This document shows, in pieces, positions 26,891 through 35,743 of a DNA stretch of 64,000 nucleotides. The notes beneath the pieces are model-generated. The model saw only the letters and a list, made by a program, of their open reading frames with translations, made no database searches and was not told the DNA's origin. This stretch comes from Erwinia aphidicola (GTDB lineage Bacteria > Pseudomonadota > Gammaproteobacteria > Enterobacterales > Enterobacteriaceae). The stretch's first letter is position 1. Each line of letters starts with the position of its first letter. The DNA lies in NCBI RefSeq assembly GCF_014773485.1, contig NZ_JACXBP010000004.1:124001-188000 (forward strand). The letters are read 5' to 3'. The translations under genes were made by a program, and so were the position numbers.

Positions 26891-27667
26891 CTATTTTTCG
26901 TCGTTGGCAGCGGTATCGAGGGTGACCACCGGATTTTCAGCAAACATATAGCGGTCGACGTTAAATTCAAAATCGTCGGTGGTGGCATGAAACAGCATCT
27001 GCTTGGTGTTTTCCAGGTGCTGCCACATCGCCAGCTTGCTGGCAGCAGGGTCTTTACGCATCAGCGCTTTAAGGATGTTGTCATGATCTTCACACCAGCT
27101 CTCAATCGATTTGTCGTCGATATGCTCGTGCAGCTTCAGCCAGTAGGGGTTGTGGCGGCGGTGCAGCCACATCTTTTCGACAATTGCGGCCAGCGCGCTG
27201 TTCTGGGTGGAGAGGGCAATCTGCACGTGAAATTTCATATCCCATTCGGAGTCGCGGAAGCGGTCCTCCTTACGGGCCTGTGCCTGAATGTCCATCAGTT
27301 GCACAATATCCTGGCGCGTCACCTGCGTGGCGGCAAACTCGGCAATATTGCTTTCAATTAACTGGCGCGCCTGCAAGAGTTCGAACGGACCAAAATGGGC
27401 AAATTCAAGATTGCTGTCGGTGTTAACGCGGTTCTGCTGCTGCTGGGAGATGACGTGGATGCCGGAGCCTTTACGCACTTCCACATAGCCTTCCACCTCC
27501 AGCATGATGATCGCCTCACGCACCACGGTACGGCTGACGCGCATCTCTTCGGCAATAAAACGTTCGGCGGGCAGCTTGTCGCCCACCTGATAAACACCCT
27601 GTTCAAGGCGGCGTTTCAGTTCGGCGGCCAGCTGTTGGTAAAGGCGACGCGAGTCGGTCGGTTCCAT
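26891..27667 (-). CDS. exuR: hexuronate regulon repressor
   Basis: A 258-residue GntR-family repressor, the length of E. coli ExuR. The N-terminal winged helix spans about residues 7-75 ([19 protein letters not shown]), followed by an FCD effector domain. ExuR represses galacturonate and glucuronate uptake and catabolism genes until the sugar acids are present. It lies downstream of exuT in the same direction and has an ExuR-like operator 37-52 bp before its own start, suggesting autorepression. Candidate operators are also present in the exuT-uxaC gap. Confidence 0.95.
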   Translation of the reverse strand: MEPTDSRRLYQQLAAELKRRLEQGVYQVGDKLPAERFIAEEMRVSRTVVREAIIMLEVEGYVEVRKGSGIHVISQQQQNRVNTDSNLEFAHFGPFELLQARQLIESNIAEFAATQVTRQDIVQLMDIQAQARKEDRFRDSEWDMKFHVQIALSTQNSALAAIVEKMWLHRRHNPYWLKLHEHIDDKSIESWCEDHDNILKALMRKDPAASKLAMWQHLENTKQMLFHATTDDFEFNVDRYMFAENPVVTLDTAANDEK

Positions 27668-27703
27668 GATCCACGCTCCGGTTGAGGACAGGGTGATAAT
27701 GGA

Positions 27704-27719
27704 ATTTGTTATACCACTT
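27704..27719 (-). promoter_or_regulatory. ExuR-like operator before exuR
   Basis: The 16-mer atttgttataccactt matches the palindromic ExuR consensus AATTGGTATACCAATT at 13 of 16 positions. It is placed for autoregulation of exuR. Confidence 0.6.
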
Positions 27720-27731
27720 TTGGCGGTGAAG

Positions 27732-27804
27732 GGTCGACCGAAAAAATGTCGACCTCTGGCATTTGGCGGAGCCGTAGGGGCGGACCCTCTTTTTCGGTCC
27801 GCCC
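27732..27804. repeat. REP-like head-to-head pair between exuT and exuR
   Basis: Two units. The left one is ggtcgac ... gtcgacc (27732-27738 and 27748-27754) with an A-rich loop. The right one is GTAG (27774-27777) followed by gggcggacc, a pyrimidine-rich loop and ggtccgccc (27778-27804). Their orientation mirrors pairs at 45949-46010 and 53375-53485. Confidence 0.7.
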
Positions 27805-27814
27805 GTCATATCAA

Positions 27815-29125
27815 TCACGAATGCTGCGTCACCGCCCCGACCACGCGCTCCTTCTTCTTCTGCTCAAGCTCGGAAATCGGCTGGTTCTTCAGCAGCGTCC
27901 AGATCACTATCGCGCCCAGCAGGTCAAACACCGCCAGCGCGGCAAACAGCGGGCTGAAGCCGAGCGTATCCGCCAGCGCCCCGACCACCAGCGCAAATAG
28001 GGTGCTGGCCGTCCACGCCGCCATCCCGGTCAGGCCGTTGGCTGTCGCCACTTCATTACGGCCAAACACGTCGGATGAGAGCGTAATCAGCGCGCCGGAC
28101 AGCGCCTGGTGGGCAAAGCCGCCGACGCACAGCAGCGCAATCGCCGCATACGGGCTGGTAAACAGGCCGATAGTACCGGGGCCGATCATCAGCACCGCGC
28201 CCATGGTCACCACCAGCTTGCGTGAGACAATCAGGTTCACGCCAAACACCCGTTGGAAAAACGGCGGCAGGTAACCCCCAACGATGCAGCCGAGATCGGC
28301 GAACAGCATCGGCATCCAGGCAAACATGGCGATCTCTTTCAAATTGAAGCCGTAAGCCTTAAACATAAACAGCGGGATCCACGCGTTGAAGGTGCCCCAC
28401 GCGGGTTCCGCAAGAAAGCGCGGCAGCGCAATGCCCCAGAACTGGCGGTTGCGCAGGATCTGCCAGGCCGACATCTTTTTACCGTTATTGGTCTGATGCT
28501 GAGCTTCCTGGCCGGAAAGAATGTAGTCGCGCTCCTCCGGGTCGAGCTTCTTCTGGTCTTTCGGATGCTTATAGAACACCAGCCAGCACAGCGCCCAGAT
28601 CAGGCTCAGCACGCCGGTGATGATAAAGGCCATCTCCCAGCTGTGCGCGACAATCGCCCACACCACCAGCGGGGGAGCAATCATCGCCCCGATGGAAGAG
28701 CCAACGTTAAAGTAGCCGACGGCAATCGAACGCTCCTTCGCCGGGAACCACTCGCTGCTGGCCTTCAGCCCGGCGGGGATCATCGCTGCCTCCGCCGCAC
28801 CGACTGCGCCACGGGCCAGCGCCAGCCCGCCCCAGCTGCCTGCCAGCGCGGTGGCGGCACAGAAAATCGCCCAGATAATTGCAAACATCGCATAGCCAAT
28901 TTTGGTGCCGAGCACGTCCAGCACGTAGCCCGCCACCGGCTGCATAATGGTGTAACAGGCTGAGTAGGCGGCAACGATATAGGAGTACTGTTGGGTGGTG
29001 ATATGCAGCTGAGATTCCAGCGTCGGGGCCGCCACCGCAATGGCGTTGCGCGTCAGGTAGCCCAGAATGGTACCGATGGTCACCAGACCGATCATATACC
29101 AGCGTAACCCTTTAATTTTACGCAT
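27815..29125 (-). CDS. exuT: hexuronate transporter
   Basis: A 436-residue major facilitator of the anion:cation symporter group, very similar to E. coli ExuT. It starts MRKIKGLRWYMIGLVTIGTILGYL and has 12 predicted helices. It imports galacturonate and glucuronate with protons. It is divergent from uxaCBA across a 367-bp regulatory region, and followed by exuR. Gene order matches E. coli. Confidence 0.95.
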   Translation of the reverse strand: MRKIKGLRWYMIGLVTIGTILGYLTRNAIAVAAPTLESQLHITTQQYSYIVAAYSACYTIMQPVAGYVLDVLGTKIGYAMFAIIWAIFCAATALAGSWGGLALARGAVGAAEAAMIPAGLKASSEWFPAKERSIAVGYFNVGSSIGAMIAPPLVVWAIVAHSWEMAFIITGVLSLIWALCWLVFYKHPKDQKKLDPEERDYILSGQEAQHQTNNGKKMSAWQILRNRQFWGIALPRFLAEPAWGTFNAWIPLFMFKAYGFNLKEIAMFAWMPMLFADLGCIVGGYLPPFFQRVFGVNLIVSRKLVVTMGAVLMIGPGTIGLFTSPYAAIALLCVGGFAHQALSGALITLSSDVFGRNEVATANGLTGMAAWTASTLFALVVGALADTLGFSPLFAALAVFDLLGAIVIWTLLKNQPISELEQKKKERVVGAVTQHS

Positions 29126-29263
29126 TTAAAACCTCTTCCCGTAATTATTATTGATGTTGCACCCGAGGTGAACACCGCTATCGAGCGGGACGGCTTGCTG
29201 CATATCAGCACCCGCACATCAGTGAGAAATCTGTACATAGATTGACAAAACGCCGTCACGATA

Positions 29264-29279
29264 ACTTGTCATACAGATT
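29264..29279. promoter_or_regulatory. weaker ExuR-like operator on the exuT side
   Basis: acttgtcatacagatt matches the ExuR consensus at 11 of 16 positions. It is about 140 bp upstream of exuT, so it is a weaker candidate than the other two. Confidence 0.35.
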
Positions 29280-29405
29280 TAAAAGTTGAATGCCATCACA
29301 AAAACCATTTTTGCAATGAGGGATAATAAAATCGCTGAAAAGAGCGCCGGATAGCGTCTTTTCTGCCGGGTGGAGCCGTTTTACAGCGATATTTAGTGGT
29401 GTATT

Positions 29406-29421
29406 TGTGATCGGATTCTCA
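29406..29421 (+). promoter_or_regulatory. CRP-like site upstream of uxaC
   Basis: TGTGA-TCGGAT-TCTCA matches the CRP consensus TGTGA-N6-TCACA with one mismatch. The hexuronate regulon is catabolite-controlled in E. coli. Confidence 0.6.
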
Positions 29422-29443
29422 CTATTTATTCAGCGTTCGCCAT

Positions 29444-29459
29444 AATTGGTATGATAACT
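29444..29459 (+). promoter_or_regulatory. ExuR-like operator upstream of uxaC
   Basis: aattggtatgataact keeps the whole left half-site AATTGGTAT of the ExuR consensus (12 of 16 overall) and overlaps a TATGAT -10-like element, 34 bp before the uxaC start. Confidence 0.6.
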
Positions 29460-29492
29460 TTACTGGCATTGTCACAAAGCAGGAGAGACCCT

Positions 29493-30902
29493 ATGTCGCG
29501 CTTTATGAGTGAAGATTTTTTACTGGAGAGTGAGTTTTCCCGTCGGCTCTATCACGACTACGCTGCCGATCAGCCGATTTTCGACTATCACTGCCACCTG
29601 CCGCCGCAGCAGATTGCCGAAAATTACCGCTTTACCAATCTCTACGATATCTGGCTGAAAGGGGACCACTACAAATGGCGCGCCATGCGGGCCAACGGCG
29701 TGCCGGAAGCGTTATGTACCGGGGATGCCAGCGACCGCGCAAAGTTTGACGCCTGGGCGCGCACGGTGCCGGACACCATCGGCAACCCGCTGTACCACTG
29801 GACGCACCTGGAGCTGCGCCGCCCGTTTGGCATCACCGACACGCTGCTGTCGCCAAAAACCGCCGATGCTATCTGGCACCAGTGCAACGATTTACTGGCG
29901 CAGGATGCCTTCAGCGCGCGCGGCATCATGCAGCAGATGAACGTGAAGATGGTTGGCACCACCGACGATCCGGTTGACGATCTGCGCCACCACCGTGCGC
30001 TGGCCGCAGACGGCAGCTTTGCCACCAAAGTGCTGCCGAGCTGGCGGCCGGATAAAGCCTTTAATATCGAAGCGGAAGGGTTCACCGACTATCTGCAAAC
30101 CCTTGCGGCAGTCTCCGATACCGATATCACGCGCTTTGACGACCTTAAGCGTGCGCTGAACACGCGCCTCGATCACTTCGCTGCTCACGGCTGTAAGGTG
30201 TCGGATCACGCGCTGGACGTGGTGCTGTATGGCGAAGCGGATGAAGCCACGCTGGACGGCATTCTTGCCCGCCGCCTGGCCGGGACTATCCCGCCCGAGT
30301 CTGAAGTTGCGCAGTTTAAAACGGCGGTGCTGGTATGGCTGGGCGCAGAATACGCCCGTCGCGGCTGGGTGCAGCAGTATCACATCGGCGCGCTGCGCAA
30401 TAACAACCGCCGTCAGCTGCAGCTGCTGGGGCCGGACGTCGGCTTCGACTCGATTAACGACCGCCCGCTGGCGGAGCCGCTGTCGAAACTGCTGGATGCG
30501 CAGAACCGCGATAACGCGCTGCCGAAAACCATCCTTTACTGCCTCAACCCGCGTGATAACGAGGTGCTGGCGACCATGGCCGGAAACTTCCAGGGTGAAG
30601 GGCAGCCGGGCAAGATGCAGTTTGGTTCCGCCTGGTGGTTCAACGACCAGAAGGACGGCATGGAGCGGCAGATGACCCAGCTGGCGCAGATGGGCCTGCT
30701 GAGCCGTTTTGTCGGCATGCTGACCGACAGCCGCAGCTTCCTCTCCTACACGCGCCACGAATATTTCCGCCGCCTGCTGTGCCAGATGATCGGCCGCTGG
30801 GTGGAAAAAGGCGAAGCGCCGGGCGATATCGCGCTGCTGGGCGAAATGGTGCAGAACATCTGCTTTAACAACGCCCGCGACTACTTCGCCATCGAGCTGT
30901 AA
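29493..30902 (+). CDS. uxaC: uronate isomerase
   Basis: A 469-residue uronate isomerase (E. coli 470). The amidohydrolase-fold metal motif [10 protein letters not shown] lies near residues 30-39, and the conserved [13 protein letters not shown] and [14 protein letters not shown] stretches follow. It converts D-galacturonate to tagaturonate and D-glucuronate to fructuronate. The start at 29493 has the site AGGAGAG eight bases upstream and gives the familiar [10 protein letters not shown] terminus. It is the first gene of uxaCBA, with uxaB 12 bp downstream. Confidence 0.96.
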   Translation: MSRFMSEDFLLESEFSRRLYHDYAADQPIFDYHCHLPPQQIAENYRFTNLYDIWLKGDHYKWRAMRANGVPEALCTGDASDRAKFDAWARTVPDTIGNPLYHWTHLELRRPFGITDTLLSPKTADAIWHQCNDLLAQDAFSARGIMQQMNVKMVGTTDDPVDDLRHHRALAADGSFATKVLPSWRPDKAFNIEAEGFTDYLQTLAAVSDTDITRFDDLKRALNTRLDHFAAHGCKVSDHALDVVLYGEADEATLDGILARRLAGTIPPESEVAQFKTAVLVWLGAEYARRGWVQQYHIGALRNNNRRQLQLLGPDVGFDSINDRPLAEPLSKLLDAQNRDNALPKTILYCLNPRDNEVLATMAGNFQGEGQPGKMQFGSAWWFNDQKDGMERQMTQLAQMGLLSRFVGMLTDSRSFLSYTRHEYFRRLLCQMIGRWVEKGEAPGDIALLGEMVQNICFNNARDYFAIEL

Positions 30903-30914
30903 GGAGAGGTGCAC

Positions 30915-32363
30915 ATGCAGCAGCTGAACCGCCGCGATTTTCCGGGGCGTCACTATCCCGAGCGCATTATCCAGTTCGGGGAGGGCAACTTCTTACGCGC
31001 CTTTATCGACTGGCAGATCGATCTGCTCAACCAGCACAGCGATCTCGATGCGGGGATCGTGGTGGTCAGGCCGCGCAGCAGCCACAGCCCGCGCAGCCTG
31101 AATCATCAGGACGGGCTGTATACCACGCTGATCCGCGGCATCAATGCGCAGGGTGAAGTGGTGAGCGAACCGCGGCTGATCCGCTCGCTGAATCGTGAGA
31201 TCCAGCCGGCAGAACAGTTTGCCGAGTTTCTGGCGCTGGCGTGCGATCCGCTGCTACGTGTTGTGGTTTCCAATACTACCGAAGCGGGGATCTACTTTGA
31301 CCCGCAGGATCGGCTGGACGCCGCACCGCCCGCCAGCTTCCCGGCGAAGCTGACGCGGTTGCTGTTTGAGCGCTGGCAGCACTTTGACGGCGCGACGGAC
31401 AAGGGCTGGGTGATGCTGCCCTGTGAACTGATCGACGATAACGGCGCCGCGCTGCTGAGCTGCGTGCGGCAAACCGCGCAGCACTGGCAGCTGCCCGCCG
31501 CCTTTATGCAGTGGGTTGAGCAACACAACCTCTTTTGCTCCACGCTGGTGGACCGCATTGTTACCGGCTACCCCGACGATGCCGCCGGGGTACAGGCCGA
31601 ACTGGGCTATCGCGACGACTACCTGGTGGCGGGGGAGGTCTATTACCAGCTGGTGATCCAGGGGCCGCCAGCGCTGGCCGACGAGCTGCGGCTCGACAGC
31701 CTGGCGCTGAATATCCGCCTGGTGGACAACATCAAACCCTATAAAGAGCGCAAGGTGGCGATCCTCAACGGCGCGCACACCGCCATGGTGCCGGTGGCGT
31801 TTCTGGCCGGGCTGGAGGCGGTGGGAGAAGCGATGGACGACAGCGCGCTGGCGCAGTTTGTTGAGCGCACGCTGCGTGATGAGATTATCCCGACGCTGGC
31901 GCAGTCGCGTGACGAGCTGAATGCGTTTGCCGATGCGGTGCTGAGCCGCTTTCGCAATCCCTATATTCGCCACTCGCTCAGCGCCATCGCGCTGAACGGC
32001 ATGACCAAATTCCGCACCCGCCTGCTGCCCGCGCTGCTGTGGCAGATCGCCCGGCACGGCCAGCCGTCACCGCGCCTCAGCTTCGCGCTGGCGGCGCTGC
32101 TGGCTTACTACCGCGGTGAACGGGCGGGCGTGCGCTACAGCCTGCAGGATGACGCGCACTGGCTGCAGCGCTTCGCCACGCTGTGGCCGCAGGTTGAGTG
32201 CCGCGACATTCCTCTCGAACGGCTGGTCGCCGAGGTGCTAAGCGATGCGGCGCACTGGGGGCAGGATTTAACCAGGTTACCGGGGCTGGCGGCGCAGGTT
32301 ACCGCTCACTTACACCACATCAACACGCTCGGGATGCGCGCCGCGCTGGCGCAGCTGAACTAA
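30915..32363 (+). CDS. uxaB: tagaturonate reductase (altronate oxidoreductase)
   Basis: A 482-residue mannitol dehydrogenase-family enzyme, near the 483 residues of E. coli UxaB. The N-terminal [19 protein letters not shown] region forms the NAD site and the [16 protein letters not shown] segment carries the catalytic lysine. It reduces tagaturonate to altronate with NADH. ATG at 30915 is preferred to the GTG at 30909 because AAGGAG is better spaced. In E. coli uxaB is a separate unit; here it sits between uxaC and uxaA, giving the whole branch in one operon. Confidence 0.95.
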   Translation: MQQLNRRDFPGRHYPERIIQFGEGNFLRAFIDWQIDLLNQHSDLDAGIVVVRPRSSHSPRSLNHQDGLYTTLIRGINAQGEVVSEPRLIRSLNREIQPAEQFAEFLALACDPLLRVVVSNTTEAGIYFDPQDRLDAAPPASFPAKLTRLLFERWQHFDGATDKGWVMLPCELIDDNGAALLSCVRQTAQHWQLPAAFMQWVEQHNLFCSTLVDRIVTGYPDDAAGVQAELGYRDDYLVAGEVYYQLVIQGPPALADELRLDSLALNIRLVDNIKPYKERKVAILNGAHTAMVPVAFLAGLEAVGEAMDDSALAQFVERTLRDEIIPTLAQSRDELNAFADAVLSRFRNPYIRHSLSAIALNGMTKFRTRLLPALLWQIARHGQPSPRLSFALAALLAYYRGERAGVRYSLQDDAHWLQRFATLWPQVECRDIPLERLVAEVLSDAAHWGQDLTRLPGLAAQVTAHLHHINTLGMRAALAQLN

Positions 32364-32372
32364 GGCCGATAC

Positions 32373-33863
32373 ATGCAAAGCATCATTAAGATCCACAGCC
32401 TCGACAATGTTGCCGTGGCGCTGCGCGACCTGCAGGAAGGGGAGAGCATCAGCGAGGGTGAGCAGCCGCTGGTGCTGAAACAGGCGGTCGGGCGCGGGCA
32501 TAAATTTGCGCTGCAGCCGCTGGCCGGGGGCGAGCTGGTGGTGAAGTACGGCCTGCCTATCGGCCATGCTACCCAGCCGATCGCCGCCGGAGAGATTATC
32601 CACTCGCACAATGCGCGCACCAATCTCAACGATCTCGACGACTATCATTATCAGCCTGCTTTCGCCACGCTGCCGCCGCAGGCTGCGGACCGTGAGGTGC
32701 AGATTTACCGCCGTGCCAGCGGGGAGGTGGGGATCCGCAACGAGCTGTGGATCCTGCCGACGGTAGGCTGCGTCAACGGCATTGCGCGCCAGATCCTGCA
32801 ACGCTTCCTGAAAGAGACGGATAACGCAGCGGATATCGACGGCGTGCATCTGTTCAGCCATCCGTTCGGCTGCTCACAGCTCGGGCAGGATCATGAAAAC
32901 ACCCGCACCATGCTGCAAAACATGGTGCGCCATCCGAACGCCGGCGCGGTGCTGGTGATTGGGCTGGGGTGTGAAAACAATCAGGTGGACGTGTTTCGCC
33001 AGACGCTGGGCGAGTTCGACCCGCAGCGCGTGAGCTTTATGATCTGCCAGCAGCAGGACGACGAGGTGGAAGCGGGGCTGGAGCGGCTGCACCAGCTGTA
33101 CGCCGTGATGCGCCACGACAAGCGTCAGCCGGGGCGGCTCAGCGAGCTGAAGTTCGGCCTTGAGTGCGGCGGTTCCGACGGCCTGTCCGGCATCACCGCG
33201 AACCCGCTGCTCGGGCGTTTCTCCGACCAGATGATCGCCAACGGCGGCACCACGGTGCTGACCGAAGTGCCGGAGATGTTTGGTGCGGAGCGCATCCTGA
33301 TGAGCCGCTGCCGCGACGAAGCGACCTTTGCCAGTACCGTCCGCATGATCAACGACTTCAAACGCTATTTTATCGCCCACAACCAGCCGATTTATGAGAA
33401 CCCGTCACCGGGCAACAAAGCGGGCGGCATCACCACGCTGGAGGAGAAGTCGCTGGGCTGCACGCAGAAAGCCGGGCAGAGCCAGGTGGTGGACGTGCTG
33501 AAGTACGGTGAGCGCCTGCAACAGCCGGGGTTAAACCTGCTCAGCGCGCCGGGTAATGATGCGGTTGCCACCAGCGCGCTGGCGGGAGCGGGCTGTCATA
33601 TGGTGCTGTTCAGCACCGGGCGCGGTACGCCTTACGGCGGCTTTGTGCCGACGGTAAAGCTGGCGACCAACAGCGAACTGGCGGCGAAGAAGCCGCACTG
33701 GATTGATTTCGATGCCGGGCAGCTGATCCACGGCACGCCGATGCCCGAACTGCTGGCGCAGTTTGTCGATACCATTGTGGCGATCGCCAACGGCCGTCAG
33801 ACGCGCAACGAAGTGAACGATTTCCGCGAGCTGGCGATATTTAAGAGTGGGGTCACGCTATAG
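32373..33863 (+). CDS. uxaA: altronate dehydratase
   Basis: A 496-residue UxaA/GarD-family dehydratase (E. coli 495). An N-terminal SAF-like domain (about 1-100) precedes the catalytic part with HPFGCSQLGQDHENTRTML and ECGGSDGLSGITANP motifs. It dehydrates altronate to 2-keto-3-deoxygluconate. It is the last gene of uxaCBA, 9 bp after uxaB. Its TAG stop codon lies at the edge of a small palindrome, where it stands in for the head of a REP-like unit. Confidence 0.96.
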   Translation: MQSIIKIHSLDNVAVALRDLQEGESISEGEQPLVLKQAVGRGHKFALQPLAGGELVVKYGLPIGHATQPIAAGEIIHSHNARTNLNDLDDYHYQPAFATLPPQAADREVQIYRRASGEVGIRNELWILPTVGCVNGIARQILQRFLKETDNAADIDGVHLFSHPFGCSQLGQDHENTRTMLQNMVRHPNAGAVLVIGLGCENNQVDVFRQTLGEFDPQRVSFMICQQQDDEVEAGLERLHQLYAVMRHDKRQPGRLSELKFGLECGGSDGLSGITANPLLGRFSDQMIANGGTTVLTEVPEMFGAERILMSRCRDEATFASTVRMINDFKRYFIAHNQPIYENPSPGNKAGGITTLEEKSLGCTQKAGQSQVVDVLKYGERLQQPGLNLLSAPGNDAVATSALAGAGCHMVLFSTGRGTPYGGFVPTVKLATNSELAAKKPHWIDFDAGQLIHGTPMPELLAQFVDTIVAIANGRQTRNEVNDFRELAIFKSGVTL

Positions 33864-33883
33864 GGGCGAGGCCGGCCCCGCCC
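33861..33883. repeat. REP-like palindrome at the uxaA stop
   Basis: The uxaA stop TAG is followed directly by gggcgagg-ccgg-ccccgccc (33864-33883, one A-C mismatch). The context ATAG-GGG resembles the GTAG-GGG head of other repeats in this window. It separates convergent uxaA and treC. Confidence 0.5.
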
Positions 33884-33889
33884 AGACCC

Positions 33890-35551
33890 TTACGCTGTTT
33901 TTTGATACCACCACACGGCTTCCCACGGCCGCAGCATCACTTCGCCCGGCGTGACGTGGGTGTCCGGGTAATTACTGATTAACACCTCCCAGTGGCCGCT
34001 GTAGGCAGGCGGATGCCACACCTGCGTGTCGCCGCTGAAGTTAGTGGCCACCACCAGCGTCTCCCCCGCTATGCGGCGGCAATAACACCACAGCCGCGGA
34101 TGGTCGGGCAGCAGGTCGAGATAGTCGCCAAACGTCAGAATGGCATAGCGTTTGCGCAGGGCGATCAGCTTTTGGTAGCAGTAAAACACCGAATTCTCGT
34201 CATCCAGCGCCGCCGCAGCATTCACCGTGGTGAAGTTGTCGCTCATGCCAATCCACGGCGTGCCGCTGCTGAAGCCCGCGTTCTCGCTGCTGTCCCACTG
34301 CATCGGCGTGCGCCCGTTATCGCGCGATTTGCTGGCGAGGATAGCCAGCAAATTGTCGCTGTCGCGCCCCTGCGCTCGCAGCTCGGCGTACATGTTGTGG
34401 CTCTCAATATCGCGGTAATCAATGATGCGGGTGAAGTGCGGATTGGTCATGCCCAGCTCCTCCCCCTGGAAGATATAGGGCGTGCCCTGCATCCCGTGCA
34501 GCGCCAACGCCATCAGCTTGGCGGACTCCACCCGATACTGCGTTTCGTCGCCCCAGCGAGACACCACGCGCGGCTGGTCGTGATTACACCAGAACAGCGC
34601 ATTCCACGCCTGATTGTGCATGCCCTGCTGCCAGTGGGTAAAAATCGCCTTCAGCGCCACCAGATCGAGCGAGGTAAGCGTCCACTTCTGGCCGTGATAA
34701 AAATCCACTTCGACATGATCGAAGCTGAACACCATCGACAGCTCTTCCCCGCTCAGCGCCCCGTACTGCTGGCAGTGCTCCAGAGTGGCGGACGACATCT
34801 CGCCGACCGTCACCAGCTGGCGCGGGCGGAACACCTCGCGGCTCATCTCCTGCATAAACTCATGAATGCGCGGACCGTCGGTATACAGGCGCAGCCCGTC
34901 CCCGCCGGGGTCATCGGCAAAATCCTGCTGCTTGGAAACCAGGTTAATCACGTCGAGACGCAGCCCGTCGATGCCGCGATCGGCCCAGAAGTTCACCACC
35001 TGCTTCAGTTCGGCGCGTAAGTTTTCATTCTCCCAGTTCAGCTCGGCCTGCTCGGGCGCCCACAGATGCATATAGTACTGGCCGCTCTCCGGATGCCAGC
35101 GCCAGGCGCTACCGCCAAACTTCGACAGCCAGTTGTTGGGCTGCTGCTGCGGGGTGCCGTCGCGCCAGATATAGTAGGAGCGGTAAGGGCTGCTCGGGTC
35201 GAGCGCCTCATGAAACCAGTGATGCTGGGTCGAGCTGTGGTTAAACACCATATCGAGGATGATACGCATCCCGCGCCGGTGGGTCTCCGCCACCAGAGTA
35301 TCGAAGTCGCTCAGCGTGCCAAACTGCGGATCGATGGCGGTGTAGTTCGCCACGTCATAGCCGTTATCCACCTGCGGCGAAAGGTAGAAGGGCGTCAGCC
35401 AGATGGCATCGACGCCCAGCGTTTGCAGATAATCCAGCCGCTGGATGACCCCTGCTAAATCCCCGGTCCCGCTGCCGGTGGTGTCCTGAAAACTCTTGGG
35501 ATAGATTTGATAAATCACGCCATTCTGCCACCAGGGTGGAATCTTATGCAT
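33890..35551 (-). CDS. treC: trehalose-6-phosphate hydrolase
   Basis: A 553-residue GH13 enzyme strongly resembling E. coli TreC (551 residues): the N terminus PPWWQNGVIYQIYPKSFQD, GLRLDVINLVSK with the nucleophile aspartate, VGEMSSA with the acid/base glutamate, and NHDQPRVVSRWGD. It hydrolyses imported trehalose-6-phosphate to glucose and glucose-6-phosphate in the cytosol. Its usual partners, the PTS permease treB and repressor treR, are not adjacent: uxaA lies downstream and a hexosaminidase gene is divergent upstream. Related alpha-1,6-glucosidases are possible, but the sequence is much nearer TreC. Confidence 0.88.
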   Translation of the reverse strand: MHKIPPWWQNGVIYQIYPKSFQDTTGSGTGDLAGVIQRLDYLQTLGVDAIWLTPFYLSPQVDNGYDVANYTAIDPQFGTLSDFDTLVAETHRRGMRIILDMVFNHSSTQHHWFHEALDPSSPYRSYYIWRDGTPQQQPNNWLSKFGGSAWRWHPESGQYYMHLWAPEQAELNWENENLRAELKQVVNFWADRGIDGLRLDVINLVSKQQDFADDPGGDGLRLYTDGPRIHEFMQEMSREVFRPRQLVTVGEMSSATLEHCQQYGALSGEELSMVFSFDHVEVDFYHGQKWTLTSLDLVALKAIFTHWQQGMHNQAWNALFWCNHDQPRVVSRWGDETQYRVESAKLMALALHGMQGTPYIFQGEELGMTNPHFTRIIDYRDIESHNMYAELRAQGRDSDNLLAILASKSRDNGRTPMQWDSSENAGFSSGTPWIGMSDNFTTVNAAAALDDENSVFYCYQKLIALRKRYAILTFGDYLDLLPDHPRLWCYCRRIAGETLVVATNFSGDTQVWHPPAYSGHWEVLISNYPDTHVTPGEVMLRPWEAVWWYQKTA

Positions 35552-35743
35552 CGCTCAGTCCGGAGAGTTGTGGGTTAGGCTGATGGGATAAGCGTAGCCA
35601 GTGTCTGGCTAACCCGCACCCTCCGTCAGGGGTATTTAGCTGACAAAGGTAAAAGGTCGCGCTGGCGCAGCTTTTCAGGAGTGTAACTTGATGTAACCCG
35701 CGAATTATGTTTTAAGGGAACACCATTATTAAAGGATCTTAAT

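Larger units (their letters stand above)
29126..29492. other. divergent exuT/uxaC regulatory region
   Basis: 367 bp without a gene. It holds two candidate ExuR operators, one near each promoter (29264-29279 and 29444-29459), and a CRP-like site at 29406-29421. It also has a longer imperfect palindrome, gaaaaga at 29337-29343 with tcttttc at 29357-29363, of unknown meaning. Confidence 0.7.

Noticed and set aside
29892..30953. 353-codon minus-strand open frame opposite uxaC
   Set aside because: Shadow of a certain isomerase gene.
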